Source of the DNA: an uncultured Bacteroidales bacterium
GTDB taxonomy: Bacteria; Bacteroidota; Bacteroidia; Bacteroidales; UBA932
Assembly (NCBI GenBank): GCA_937899055.1
Contig: CALBPX010000083.1
Span: 1 to 16,276, forward strand
DNA: 16,276 nucleotides
Reading direction: 5' to 3'
How positions within the stretch are numbered: position 1 is the stretch's first letter; every line of letters begins with the position of its first letter. This document shows, piece after piece, positions 1 through 6,941 of this stretch. The notes below the pieces were generated by a model. The model saw nothing but the letters and a program-made list of their open reading frames with translations, was not told the DNA's origin and made no database searches. Made by a program: the position numbers and the translations under genes.

Positions 1-2
1 AT

Positions 3-1178
3 CTTCCTTGGCGGAGTGCGGCTGCGGTCTTGGCTTTGGTGTTTGTAATCTGGCTTTTGCTTTGCCTTGCCGCATGGCTGAGGGCCAGACGCTTGCACCG
101 CCTGAGCGGGTTCAGCAGCCTCAAGGCAGCCCGTAAGGCTGTTGGCTATATGCTGCTGGGAGCGGTAGAAGAGGTCTGCCCGTTTGGCAAGGCGGATGGT
201 CCGAGGTACCGGATTTTAAGCCCTGTGGAGCCTCAGAAAGGGGCCATGTTCAACGTTCTGGGGGTGCAGGAGGCGGATATCCACCGTTTTGTTGGCAGCG
301 GAATCCTGAACGACATTACCGGAGGAGCCAAGGTAAACCTGATGGAGTGCGGACGGGAACTGGATGAGGCCGATACGGCTTACCGGTTTCCGGACATTGA
401 GGCTCTGAGGCAGAGCAACAGCTCCAATCTGCTGGTGATGGTTCATCCGCCTCTGTCTGAGGCCAATGTGCCGGAGGCCTATCTGCAGGCTGCGGAAATG
501 AACATTCTGGTTACAGACGCGCGGCAGGGCTGGACTCCCTCGTACAAGGCTTTTACGGAAAACATTCCCCGCTGCAAGGTAGTTCTTACATCAATGCCGG
601 CGCAATCGCTGAGGATAAAGCCAAAAGATGCCGGCGTGCTGCCTCAGCGCCGCCTGAGGTTTGTGATAGTTCTATGCTCATGCTACACGCCCCAGCTTGC
701 AGAAAAGACTTGCCGCAGCATTTACTTTTCATCTACCGGGCAGAAGGCAGAAAACGCCGAGTTTTTGATGGAGGGCGCAACCGCCATGTTCGACTATTCC
801 GTGCGGTCTTTCAGGGCATCGGCCCAAAAGATTGTCCAAAGCCTTGCCCTGTCTGAAAAAGATGCGGATGCGGTGGTTATGCTGAAGGCTGGAAGCACCG
901 TAAGCAAGAATTTCCTCAGCGATATCTGTTCTTTGCTGAATGCAGGGGCAGATGGCGTGCAATGCCGCCTGAAGGGCAGGGTCAGCGCTCCCAAGGGCCA
1001 AAGGCGCAGACTCAGGCTGGGGCAGGGTGCGGCTATGGCCGAGTATGGTTGGGCCCTTACATGTTACTCCCTGAAGGCTTTGCAGGGCAACCTTGCCGCC
1101 ACCCAAAAGAAGAACGGCATGATTTCTGAGGAATTTTATGTGGAATTTTTGAAAGATACTTACGTTTACTTTTTGTAA
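3..1178 (+). CDS. 3' part of a membrane-anchored protein of uncertain function (5' end outside window)
   Basis: The frame is open from base 3 with no stop upstream, so the TTG at 30 is probably internal and the true start lies outside the window. The visible part opens with one hydrophobic membrane segment (about bases 27-82) followed by an Arg-rich stretch, so the rest is probably cytoplasmic. Two regions recall known folds. The middle (bases about 420-560), with VMVHPP and later NILVTDARQGW, resembles the 'PP...ADA..LVV' region of Wzz/BY-kinase chain-length proteins. The C-terminal third (about 655-985), with VVMLKAGSTVSKNFL, recalls the position of the metal-binding strand in family 2 glycosyltransferases, but the usual DxD is absent. 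Both resemblances are inference by eye. A role in surface polysaccharide production would fit, but I do not recognise the family. It ends in TAA, which overlaps the -7 box of the next gene. Confidence 0.55.
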   Translation, partial: LPWRSAAAVLALVFVIWLLLCLAAWLRARRLHRLSGFSSLKAARKAVGYMLLGAVEEVCPFGKADGPRYRILSPVEPQKGAMFNVLGVQEADIHRFVGSGILNDITGGAKVNLMECGRELDEADTAYRFPDIEALRQSNSSNLLVMVHPPLSEANVPEAYLQAAEMNILVTDARQGWTPSYKAFTENIPRCKVVLTSMPAQSLRIKPKDAGVLPQRRLRFVIVLCSCYTPQLAEKTCRSIYFSSTGQKAENAEFLMEGATAMFDYSVRSFRASAQKIVQSLALSEKDADAVVMLKAGSTVSKNFLSDICSLLNAGADGVQCRLKGRVSAPKGQRRRLRLGQGAAMAEYGWALTCYSLKALQGNLAATQKKNGMISEEFYVEFLKDTYVYFL

Positions 1179-1183
1179 ATTTG
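1176..1183 (+). promoter_or_regulatory. Putative Bacteroidota -7 promoter box for DUF4290-ftsK
   Basis: The sequence TAAATTTG matches the Bacteroidota -7 consensus TAnnTTTG exactly. It starts on the TAA stop of the upstream gene and ends 6 bases before the ATG at 1190. No TTTG sits at the ideal -33 distance; the nearest (1148-1151) gives a 24-base spacer. If used, transcription would begin at or within a few bases of the ATG, giving a leaderless or nearly leaderless message. Confidence 0.45.
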
Positions 1184-1189
1184 CTCTCT

Positions 1190-1834
1190 ATGGACAATAA
1201 TTACAATACTACAAGACCCAAACTTTTGATGCCTGAATACGGAAGGCATGTTCAGGATATGATAAACTATGTTGTAAACATTCCTGACAGGCAGAAGCGT
1301 AACGAGCAGATTCAGGCCGTGGTAAGCGTTATGGGAACCCTCAATCCGCAGCTGAGGGACGTGGTGGATTTCCGCCATAAGCTGTGGGACCATGTTCAGA
1401 TAATTTCTGACTTTAAGATAGACATAGACTCTCCATATTCTCTGCCTTCCAGAGAGAGCGTTCAGACAAAACCGGACGCAATTCCCCTACGTAAAGACAA
1501 GATAAGGGCTGCCTGCTACGGGCGTAACATCCAGAATATGATAGACTTGATAGCAGAGAGGCCAGATGACGAAGTAAAGAAGCAGATGATTAGGGTAATT
1601 GCATACTACATGAAGCAGCAATACCTGATCTGGAACAAGGATTCCGTAAGCGAAGAAACCATTTTTGCAGACATAAATATGCTGTCCGGAGGCCGGGTTA
1701 CCGTTCCGGAAGACGTTCACATAGGGGCCGGCATAGCCGATTCCTCTACACGCAAGCCATATATCCCGGGTTCGCCGCAGCCCAAAGGTCAGCAGCACAA
1801 CGGCAAGAAAAAGAACAAGAAGTGGAAGAAATAG
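1190..1834 (+). CDS. DUF4290 family protein
   Basis: This is a 214-residue soluble protein of the DUF4290 family, which I recognise from its N-terminal block (RPKLLMPEYGRHVQDMI, VNIPDRQKRNEQIQ, then LNPQLRDV and FRHKLWDHVQIISDF). The family is essentially restricted to Bacteroidota and has no established function. A second half-repeat of the same style (YGRNIQNMIDLIAERPDDEVKKQMI) occurs in the C-terminal half, suggesting an internal duplication of a helical unit. The tail is disordered and strongly basic, with runs of Lys. A longer frame opens at a TTG at 1181, but the ATG at 1190 matches the family start and is preferred. The stop is followed after one base by the ftsK ATG, so the two are surely co-transcribed and probably translationally coupled. 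Confidence 0.88.
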   Translation: MDNNYNTTRPKLLMPEYGRHVQDMINYVVNIPDRQKRNEQIQAVVSVMGTLNPQLRDVVDFRHKLWDHVQIISDFKIDIDSPYSLPSRESVQTKPDAIPLRKDKIRAACYGRNIQNMIDLIAERPDDEVKKQMIRVIAYYMKQQYLIWNKDSVSEETIFADINMLSGGRVTVPEDVHIGAGIADSSTRKPYIPGSPQPKGQQHNGKKKNKKWKK

Positions 1835-1835
1835 C

Positions 1836-4403
1836 ATGGCAACGAGCAAGAAAAAACAGAAAGAGAACGATAAGATAATAGCCGAAAAGGAGATGGCCGC
1901 ACCCGGCAGGAAAGACGGCATCTACCTGATTTGCGGCCTTGTGGCCCTGGCTTTGGCAATTTATACGCTGATAGCTCTGGTGTCTTACATATTCACCTGG
2001 GCCCAGGATCAGAGTGCAATTATGGGGGGCGATATATTCAGCTCTCTTACCAGTGTTGAAAACGGCGGTGGCAAGATAGGCGAATGGTGGGCCAACCTGC
2101 TTATATCCAAATGGTTTGGGCTTGGGGCCTTCATAATTCCGTTCTTCTTCTTTGGAGTTGCCCTGTTCTGCCTCAGGATAAAGAGAGTAAAGCTTCTGAG
2201 GCTGCTGTTCATTACGGTGTTCGGCTGCATACTTATTTCGGTGCTGTTCTCGTTCCTGTTCTCGTTTACCGGAGTTGACCGCCTGTTCGGCACCAGCGCC
2301 GGCGGATCATACGGCTATTATGTAAACAACTATCTGAAGACCATGATTGGCTCCCTGGGAACGGCGGCCGTGTTGATTATTGCCATAATAGGCTGGCTCA
2401 TAATAATCAACAAGAGTTTTATCAAGAAGCTCAGCGATGGCTTTGCCGGAGTTGGGCGGCGTCTTGAAAGGGCCGGCGAGGACGAAGGCGAAGGCGATCT
2501 GGAAGGCGAAGACGAATCTGAGGGTCTGGATGAAGGTGCTGAGGAGGCTCCGGAAAATGAAGAGGAGGAAGACTCCGACAGTTCTGACAGTCAGCCGGAT
2601 CCTTTCCTTGGGGGCGATGGCGACCTGCCCGTGGATGAAGAAGAAGTTCTGGAACAGAGGCGTAGGGCTTCAGAAATAAAAATAGTGGGCCCGCAGACCG
2701 AAGCCGAAACTCCGGTGGAGGAAAAGGCTCCCGAAGAGAGCGTGGGAGATTCCGTAGAACTGGAAGTAAAGGATACCGAAGGGGCAGAAAGCAATGCCCT
2801 GATAGGCACATATACGGAGGAAGAACTCCAGAAGACATTTGATCCCCGTCTGGAACTTCCTTATTATGAGGCTCCTACTATAGACCTTCTGGATTCCTAC
2901 AGCAACAAGTGGTATGAGGTGTCGCGCGACGAAATGGAGCGCAACAAGAACAAGATTGTGGCTACGCTGGCCAACTACAAGATAGGCGTGTCTAAGGTGT
3001 CGGCGGTCAAGGGTCCTACGGTTACCCTTTACGAGGTTGTTCCGGCCCCGGGCATCAGAGTCAGCCAGATTAAGCGTCTGGAAGAAGACATCCAGCTTTC
3101 TCTTGCGGCAAAGGGAGTCAGGGTGGTAACCCTCCCCGGAACCAATGCCGTGGGCATAGAGGTTGCCAACGAAAAGCCCAGCGTGGTAAGCATGATGAGC
3201 TGTCTTGAGCACCTGCAGACCAGAATGAAAGAGCCGGGCAGCAAGGAAAGCGGCTACGCCCTTCCGGTTGCAATCGGAAAGACCATTTCCGGAGAGGTGT
3301 TCACGTTCGATCTGGCCAAGGCTCCGCACCTTCTGGTGGCCGGCGCAACGGGCCAGGGCAAGAGTGTGGGTCTGAATGCCCTCATGGCATCGCTGCTCTA
3401 TACAAAGCATCCGAGCGAAGTCAAGTTTGTGCTGGTTGACCCTAAGCGTGTGGAACTCTCCCTGTACTCCCGCCTGTCTAAGCACTTCCTTGCATGCCTT
3501 CCGGATACGGAAGACAAGGAAACTCCGGTAATTACAGATACCCAGAAGGTAGTAAGCACGCTCAAGAGCCTCTGCGTGGAGATGGACGAGCGTTACAAGC
3601 TGCTTGAGGCCGCCAGGGTTAGAAACATAAAGGAATACAACGAAAAGTTCCTGGAGAGGCATCTGAACCCCGGAAAGGGGCACAGGTTCCTGCCTTACAT
3701 AGTCCTTATCATTGATGAATATGCAGACCTTATAATTACGGCAGGCAAGGATGTGGAAATTCCTATCACCCGTCTTGCACAGCTTGCCCGTGCAATAGGC
3801 ATCCATCTGGTGATTGCCACACAGAGGCCTACCGCATCGGTGATTACAGGAAACATCAAGGCCAACTTCCCGGCCAGAATTGCATTTTATGTGCGTTCCA
3901 GCATAGACAGCCGCACCATCCTGGACGAGAGCGGAGCAAATCAGCTCATAGGCCGGGGCGATATGCTCTATGCTACGGGCAGCGACATTACCCGCGTGCA
4001 ATGCGCCCTGATTGAAACCAAGGAAATAGACCGTGTGGTTGAATTCATAGCCGGCCAGACAGGCTATTCTACGCCACTTTACCTGCCGGAACCGCCGGAG
4101 GATGAAGATTCCGGCGATGTGGGTTTTAAGTCTGTTCCGATTGGAGAAACCGACCTCAGCCGCCGCGATTCTATGTTTGACGATGCTGCCCGCCTGATAG
4201 TTTCGGCCGGAGGAGGTTCAGCATCGTTCCTTCAGAGGAAGATGGATGTGGGCTACAACCGGGCTTCCAAGCTGATAGACCAGCTGGAAAAGGCCGGCAT
4301 CGTAGGCCCTGCAGACGGGGCAAAACCGCGCCAAAGCCTTGTTCCAGATCTCCTCTCCCTTGACGAAAAACTGGAGAAAATACGCACCAGTTTTGGCCGC
4401 TAG
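1836..4403 (+). CDS. ftsK: DNA translocase FtsK
   Basis: FtsK is a septum-anchored ATPase that pumps chromosomal DNA during division and supports dimer resolution at dif. The 855-residue product has four N-terminal membrane segments (about residues 28-54, 94-113, 122-145, 172-191). A short, very acidic linker (about 212-272, mostly Glu/Asp) follows, then the alpha/beta motor. Walker A is GATGQGKS (503-510), Walker B is VLIIDEYADL (623-632), and ATQRPTASVITG (661-672) is the conserved post-Walker-B block. The C-terminal winged-helix gamma domain (about 778-835, with VGYNRASKLIDQLEKAGIVG) reads the KOPS polarity sequences. The length is normal for Bacteroidota, which have a much shorter linker than E. 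coli FtsK. The start is fixed by its position one base after the DUF4290 stop. No Shine-Dalgarno is present. The call is certain. Confidence 0.97.
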   Translation: MATSKKKQKENDKIIAEKEMAAPGRKDGIYLICGLVALALAIYTLIALVSYIFTWAQDQSAIMGGDIFSSLTSVENGGGKIGEWWANLLISKWFGLGAFIIPFFFFGVALFCLRIKRVKLLRLLFITVFGCILISVLFSFLFSFTGVDRLFGTSAGGSYGYYVNNYLKTMIGSLGTAAVLIIAIIGWLIIINKSFIKKLSDGFAGVGRRLERAGEDEGEGDLEGEDESEGLDEGAEEAPENEEEEDSDSSDSQPDPFLGGDGDLPVDEEEVLEQRRRASEIKIVGPQTEAETPVEEKAPEESVGDSVELEVKDTEGAESNALIGTYTEEELQKTFDPRLELPYYEAPTIDLLDSYSNKWYEVSRDEMERNKNKIVATLANYKIGVSKVSAVKGPTVTLYEVVPAPGIRVSQIKRLEEDIQLSLAAKGVRVVTLPGTNAVGIEVANEKPSVVSMMSCLEHLQTRMKEPGSKESGYALPVAIGKTISGEVFTFDLAKAPHLLVAGATGQGKSVGLNALMASLLYTKHPSEVKFVLVDPKRVELSLYSRLSKHFLACLPDTEDKETPVITDTQKVVSTLKSLCVEMDERYKLLEAARVRNIKEYNEKFLERHLNPGKGHRFLPYIVLIIDEYADLIITAGKDVEIPITRLAQLARAIGIHLVIATQRPTASVITGNIKANFPARIAFYVRSSIDSRTILDESGANQLIGRGDMLYATGSDITRVQCALIETKEIDRVVEFIAGQTGYSTPLYLPEPPEDEDSGDVGFKSVPIGETDLSRRDSMFDDAARLIVSAGGGSASFLQRKMDVGYNRASKLIDQLEKAGIVGPADGAKPRQSLVPDLLSLDEKLEKIRTSFGR

Positions 4404-4450
4404 AGGCTTTTGGTACGATTGTGGCTTGTGATTTCTGAAAGCGCTGTGTT

Positions 4451-5110
4451 ATGAAAAGATTCCTGCATATCCTGATGCTGACTGCTCTTCTTGGGATTTC
4501 TCCCCGGACGCAGTTGCTGTCTAATTCTTCTGATTCTCTGGCCGGGCAGAAGATATTTCAGGCTGCGTCCGACTATGTATTCTCCGGCCGGAAGCTTGAC
4601 CTGAGGATAACCAATATGGACAAGAAAGGGAATGCCTTTTACAGCACGGGCTATTTTGTGGCCCTTCCGCAGGCAGGTTACATGAAGATAGACGGGGTGA
4701 GCGAATTCCAGTATTCAAATACCCTTGTAACATCGTACAACTACGGTACAAACGAGTACATAATCCAGAAGCGCAGGACAACCTCTTCCAGTGTTTCCGA
4801 CAATCCGTTTTCCATACTTGCAAAATCGGACAAGGGAGTTGCGGTTTCTGAGCCTCAGGCCGGAGACGTTGCCGGACGGGCCTGTACCAAAATAGAGGTA
4901 ACGCCCAACGGCAAAGCATATTACACCAAGGCCTTCATTTATGTATCGGACAGCGGGCAGCTTCTGAGGATAACCATTGTGCTCAAGAAAGACCAGGCCT
5001 TTGTTGTAGATATACTCAAAGCCGGGCCATGCGAGCCGGACAAGGTTGCAGACTACAGGCTGCTTGTATCGGATCATCCGGGAGCCGAGATTGTAGATCT
5101 AAGAGACTGA
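4451..5110 (+). CDS. lolA: LolA-like outer-membrane lipoprotein carrier
   Basis: LolA carries lipoproteins across the periplasm from the inner-membrane Lol machinery to the outer membrane. The 219-residue product starts with a basic, hydrophobic signal peptide (MKRFLHILMLTALLGIS) and continues as a beta-rich half-barrel: GYFVALPQAGYMKIDG, then VTSYNYGTNEYIIQ, then NPFSIL. It ends in IVDLRD, close to the VIDLR ending common in Bacteroidota LolA-like proteins. Its place 47 bases downstream of ftsK on the same strand is the usual arrangement in Bacteroidales, which supports the call beyond the modest sequence similarity. The signal peptide lacks an obvious AxA site near residue 20, so the cleavage site is unclear. 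The last 12 bases overlap the stop end of the convergent NUDIX gene. Confidence 0.82.
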   Translation: MKRFLHILMLTALLGISPRTQLLSNSSDSLAGQKIFQAASDYVFSGRKLDLRITNMDKKGNAFYSTGYFVALPQAGYMKIDGVSEFQYSNTLVTSYNYGTNEYIIQKRRTTSSSVSDNPFSILAKSDKGVAVSEPQAGDVAGRACTKIEVTPNGKAYYTKAFIYVSDSGQLLRITIVLKKDQAFVVDILKAGPCEPDKVADYRLLVSDHPGAEIVDLRD

Positions 5111-5719
5111 GGCAGCCCTGAATACTTCAATTACAGACGGGTAGGTGTTTGCAAGCCTGTAGTCCAGGTCTTCGTCTGTAACCCACTCGCATTTTTCTAT
5201 TCCTTCTTCTGTCTGCGGCTTAAACGGAGCGTCTTTGCCGGCATACATTGCGTACCAGTATGTGGTTTTGACAAAGAAACCTCCGTACAGGCGGTAGGCG
5301 TGGCGGGTAACGGCAAGCAGATTTCCTATACGGGCCCTGACTCCGGACTCTTCCTCAACTTCGCGTACGGCGGTAATCTTTATGTCTTCATCCTTTTCCT
5401 GCATGCCCTTTGGCAGGTCCCAAACTCCGTTGCGGTATATCATAAGATGCTTGCCCTCAGAGTCTTGAACTAGACCTCCGCCGGCGTTGATCTTGGTAAC
5501 TTTCTCAAATGTCCTGTCAAAGACTTCCTGTTCGGTCATCCCGTTGGGAACCTCAACGGTAAGATTCTGGAACGAGGTGTTTTCTTCCATCATAAACGGG
5601 ATCCGGGAAAAGTCATAATCAGCTGTTGGCTTGAGCAGGAATGTTTCATCCGCAACGAGCGGAATGTCATATTTTGCTGCTATGGTGAGGATCCTGCTTT
5701 TGAAGTATGTTGTTATCAT
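5099..5719 (-). CDS. NUDIX hydrolase with N-terminal extension
   Basis: NUDIX enzymes cleave nucleoside diphosphates linked to other groups, using divalent metal bound by the Nudix box. Here the box is complete at residues 105-127 (Gx5Ex7REVEEESGV), with REVxEE holding the metal-binding glutamates. It is preceded by GVWDLPKG, the usual strand before the box. The protein has 206 residues. About 75 residues before the Nudix fold form an extension with no motif I recognise, although Bacteroidota NUDIX proteins of this length are common. The substrate cannot be told from sequence; VWDLPKG with a single box resembles the ADP-ribose or diadenosine-polyphosphate groups, but this is a guess. The gene is convergent with the LolA-like gene (stops overlap) and divergent from pyrE. 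An exact TAnnTTTG box lies upstream at 5750-5743. Confidence 0.92.
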   Translation of the reverse strand: MITTYFKSRILTIAAKYDIPLVADETFLLKPTADYDFSRIPFMMEENTSFQNLTVEVPNGMTEQEVFDRTFEKVTKINAGGGLVQDSEGKHLMIYRNGVWDLPKGMQEKDEDIKITAVREVEEESGVRARIGNLLAVTRHAYRLYGGFFVKTTYWYAMYAGKDAPFKPQTEEGIEKCEWVTDEDLDYRLANTYPSVIEVFRAASVS

Positions 5720-5742
5720 GTCAAAATTCCTGGCTTACAAGG

Positions 5743-5750
5743 CAAAGGTA
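5743..5750 (-). promoter_or_regulatory. Putative -7 promoter box for the NUDIX gene
   Basis: Read on the minus strand, the sequence is TACCTTTG, an exact match to the Bacteroidota -7 box TAnnTTTG. It lies 23 bases upstream of the ATG at 5719. No TTTG lies at the preferred -33 spacing, so the box alone supports the call. Confidence 0.45.
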
Positions 5751-5812
5751 AGAAGATATTGCAAAACTTATGGCTATTGGCAAAAATAGTAGGATTGTTT
5801 CATAATTTTTTG

Positions 5813-5820
5813 TATATTTG
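5813..5820 (+). promoter_or_regulatory. Putative -7 promoter box for the pyrE operon
   Basis: TATATTTG matches TAnnTTTG exactly. It lies 67 bases upstream of the pyrE ATG, in the divergent region shared with the NUDIX gene. A TTG at 5795-5797 is a possible but closely spaced (15 base) -33 element. The resulting leader of about 60 bases shows no clear attenuator hairpin by eye. Confidence 0.5.
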
Positions 5821-5887
5821 GCATTTGTAGGTGGAAAAGCCCATTTAAAGATTTTGTAGAAGACATTTTTTGAAGAACAGTGGAGTT

Positions 5888-6541
5888 ATGGAAAACATTG
5901 AAAAGACAGTAGCACAGCACCTGCTCAGGGTAAAGGCTGTGAAGTTGGATGCCCGGCATCCTTTTACGTGGGCATCCGGATGGAAATCTCCGATTTATTG
6001 CGACAACAGACGGTTGTTGACATATCCTCAGGAGCGTAAGTACATTACTGACGCTTTGGTACAGGTTATAAAAGAATCCTACAGCGAGGTTGACATGATA
6101 GCCGGAGTGGCTACGGGAGCCATAGCCTGGGGAATTATGGTAGCCGAGGCTTTGGGCAAGCCCTTCATTTATGTAAGGCCCAAACCCAAGGATCATGGAA
6201 CCCAGTCTCAGATTGAGGGCGTTATTGAGCCCAATCAGCGCATTGTTGTTGTGGAAGACCTGGTTTCTACGGGGGCCAGCAGCCTTTCTTCCGCCGATGC
6301 CCTTCACAAGGCCGGCGCAATCATCCTGGGCATGGTAGCCATATTTTCTTACAACTTTCCGCTCTCGCGCCGCGAGTTTGAGTACAAGAATGTGGAGCTG
6401 CACACCCTCTGCCAGTATGATTCGCTTCTGGAAGAAGCTGTTGCTGAGAAATATATAGATGAAAAGCATCTTGAGGTTCTCCGCGAATGGAGGATAAATC
6501 CTTCTATCTGGACCGGTAATCTGGAGGAAAAGACATGTTAG
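5888..6541 (+). CDS. pyrE: Orotate phosphoribosyltransferase
   Basis: PyrE joins orotate to PRPP to make orotidine monophosphate, the fifth step of pyrimidine synthesis, in the cytoplasm. The 217-residue product carries the type I phosphoribosyltransferase PRPP loop VVVEDLVSTGASS (about residues 120-132) with its acidic pair, and a flexible catalytic loop RPKPKDHGTQSQIEG (about 97-111) with the expected Lys and His. It also has FTWASGWKSPIYCDNR near the N-terminus, diagnostic for OPRTases of this group. A frame opens at a TTG at 5870, but the ATG at 5888 matches the family start and is preferred. GGAG lies just before it but only two bases from the ATG, too close for a working Shine-Dalgarno. 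It is the first gene of a tight three-gene operon; its stop overlaps the next ATG by 7 bases. Confidence 0.96.
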   Translation: MENIEKTVAQHLLRVKAVKLDARHPFTWASGWKSPIYCDNRRLLTYPQERKYITDALVQVIKESYSEVDMIAGVATGAIAWGIMVAEALGKPFIYVRPKPKDHGTQSQIEGVIEPNQRIVVVEDLVSTGASSLSSADALHKAGAIILGMVAIFSYNFPLSRREFEYKNVELHTLCQYDSLLEEAVAEKYIDEKHLEVLREWRINPSIWTGNLEEKTC

Positions 6542-6939
6542 AGGCTTTCCATGGCAAGGATGTGGATATGAATTATCCTTCCTTTGCAGTATTTGAATCG
6601 TTTTCTGACCTTACGCTGTTCAAAGACAGGCTTCCTGAAGAGTATCGCAGCAAGGTTACCCTTACAAAGGATACCGCCGAGGGCGACTACCACGGAATGC
6701 ATCTGGGGGTAAAGGTTATAGACAGGATACCCCATTCCAGGATTGTGTTCAGGCCTATGGAGGGCATTCCGCTCGATGGAACCCTTTACATAGACATTCA
6801 AGACACATCGGCCTCTACCTGCAAGCTGAAACTGACCATTGAGGCCCAGATGAACTTTCTTATGAAGGCTATGCTGGGGCGCAAGATTCAGGATGCCCTG
6901 GACAAGATTTCGGACCAGCTTGCCCGCCAGAACGTTTAG
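6535..6939 (+). CDS. Small SRPBCC (START-like) family protein
   Basis: This 134-residue protein belongs to the SRPBCC/polyketide-cyclase-like helix-grip fold group, which forms a hydrophobic pocket. Its ligand is unknown. Characteristic stretches are FSDLTLFKDRLPEE near the N-terminus, the strand LDGTLYIDIQDTSASTCKLKLTI, and the long C-terminal helix GRKIQDALDKISDQLA. In Bacteroidales a protein of this type commonly follows pyrE, which supports the call. The ATG at 6535 overlaps the pyrE stop (ATGTTAG). A second ATG at 6568 would shorten the protein, but the residues between the two align with the usual family N-terminus, so 6535 is preferred. No signal peptide or catalytic motif is visible. 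The rRNA methyltransferase gene starts 3 bases after its stop. Confidence 0.8.
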   Translation: MLEAFHGKDVDMNYPSFAVFESFSDLTLFKDRLPEEYRSKVTLTKDTAEGDYHGMHLGVKVIDRIPHSRIVFRPMEGIPLDGTLYIDIQDTSASTCKLKLTIEAQMNFLMKAMLGRKIQDALDKISDQLARQNV

Positions 6940-6941
6940 GC

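Noticed and set aside
1487..1921. Hydrophobic minus-strand frame opposite DUF4290
   Set aside because: The hydrophobic run is the complement of Lys-rich codons at the DUF4290 tail and FtsK start, a common artefact.
2670..4001. Long open frame antisense to ftsK (443 codons)
   Set aside because: It is a shadow of ftsK codon bias: no promoter, no recognisable domain, and the plus-strand protein is unmistakable.
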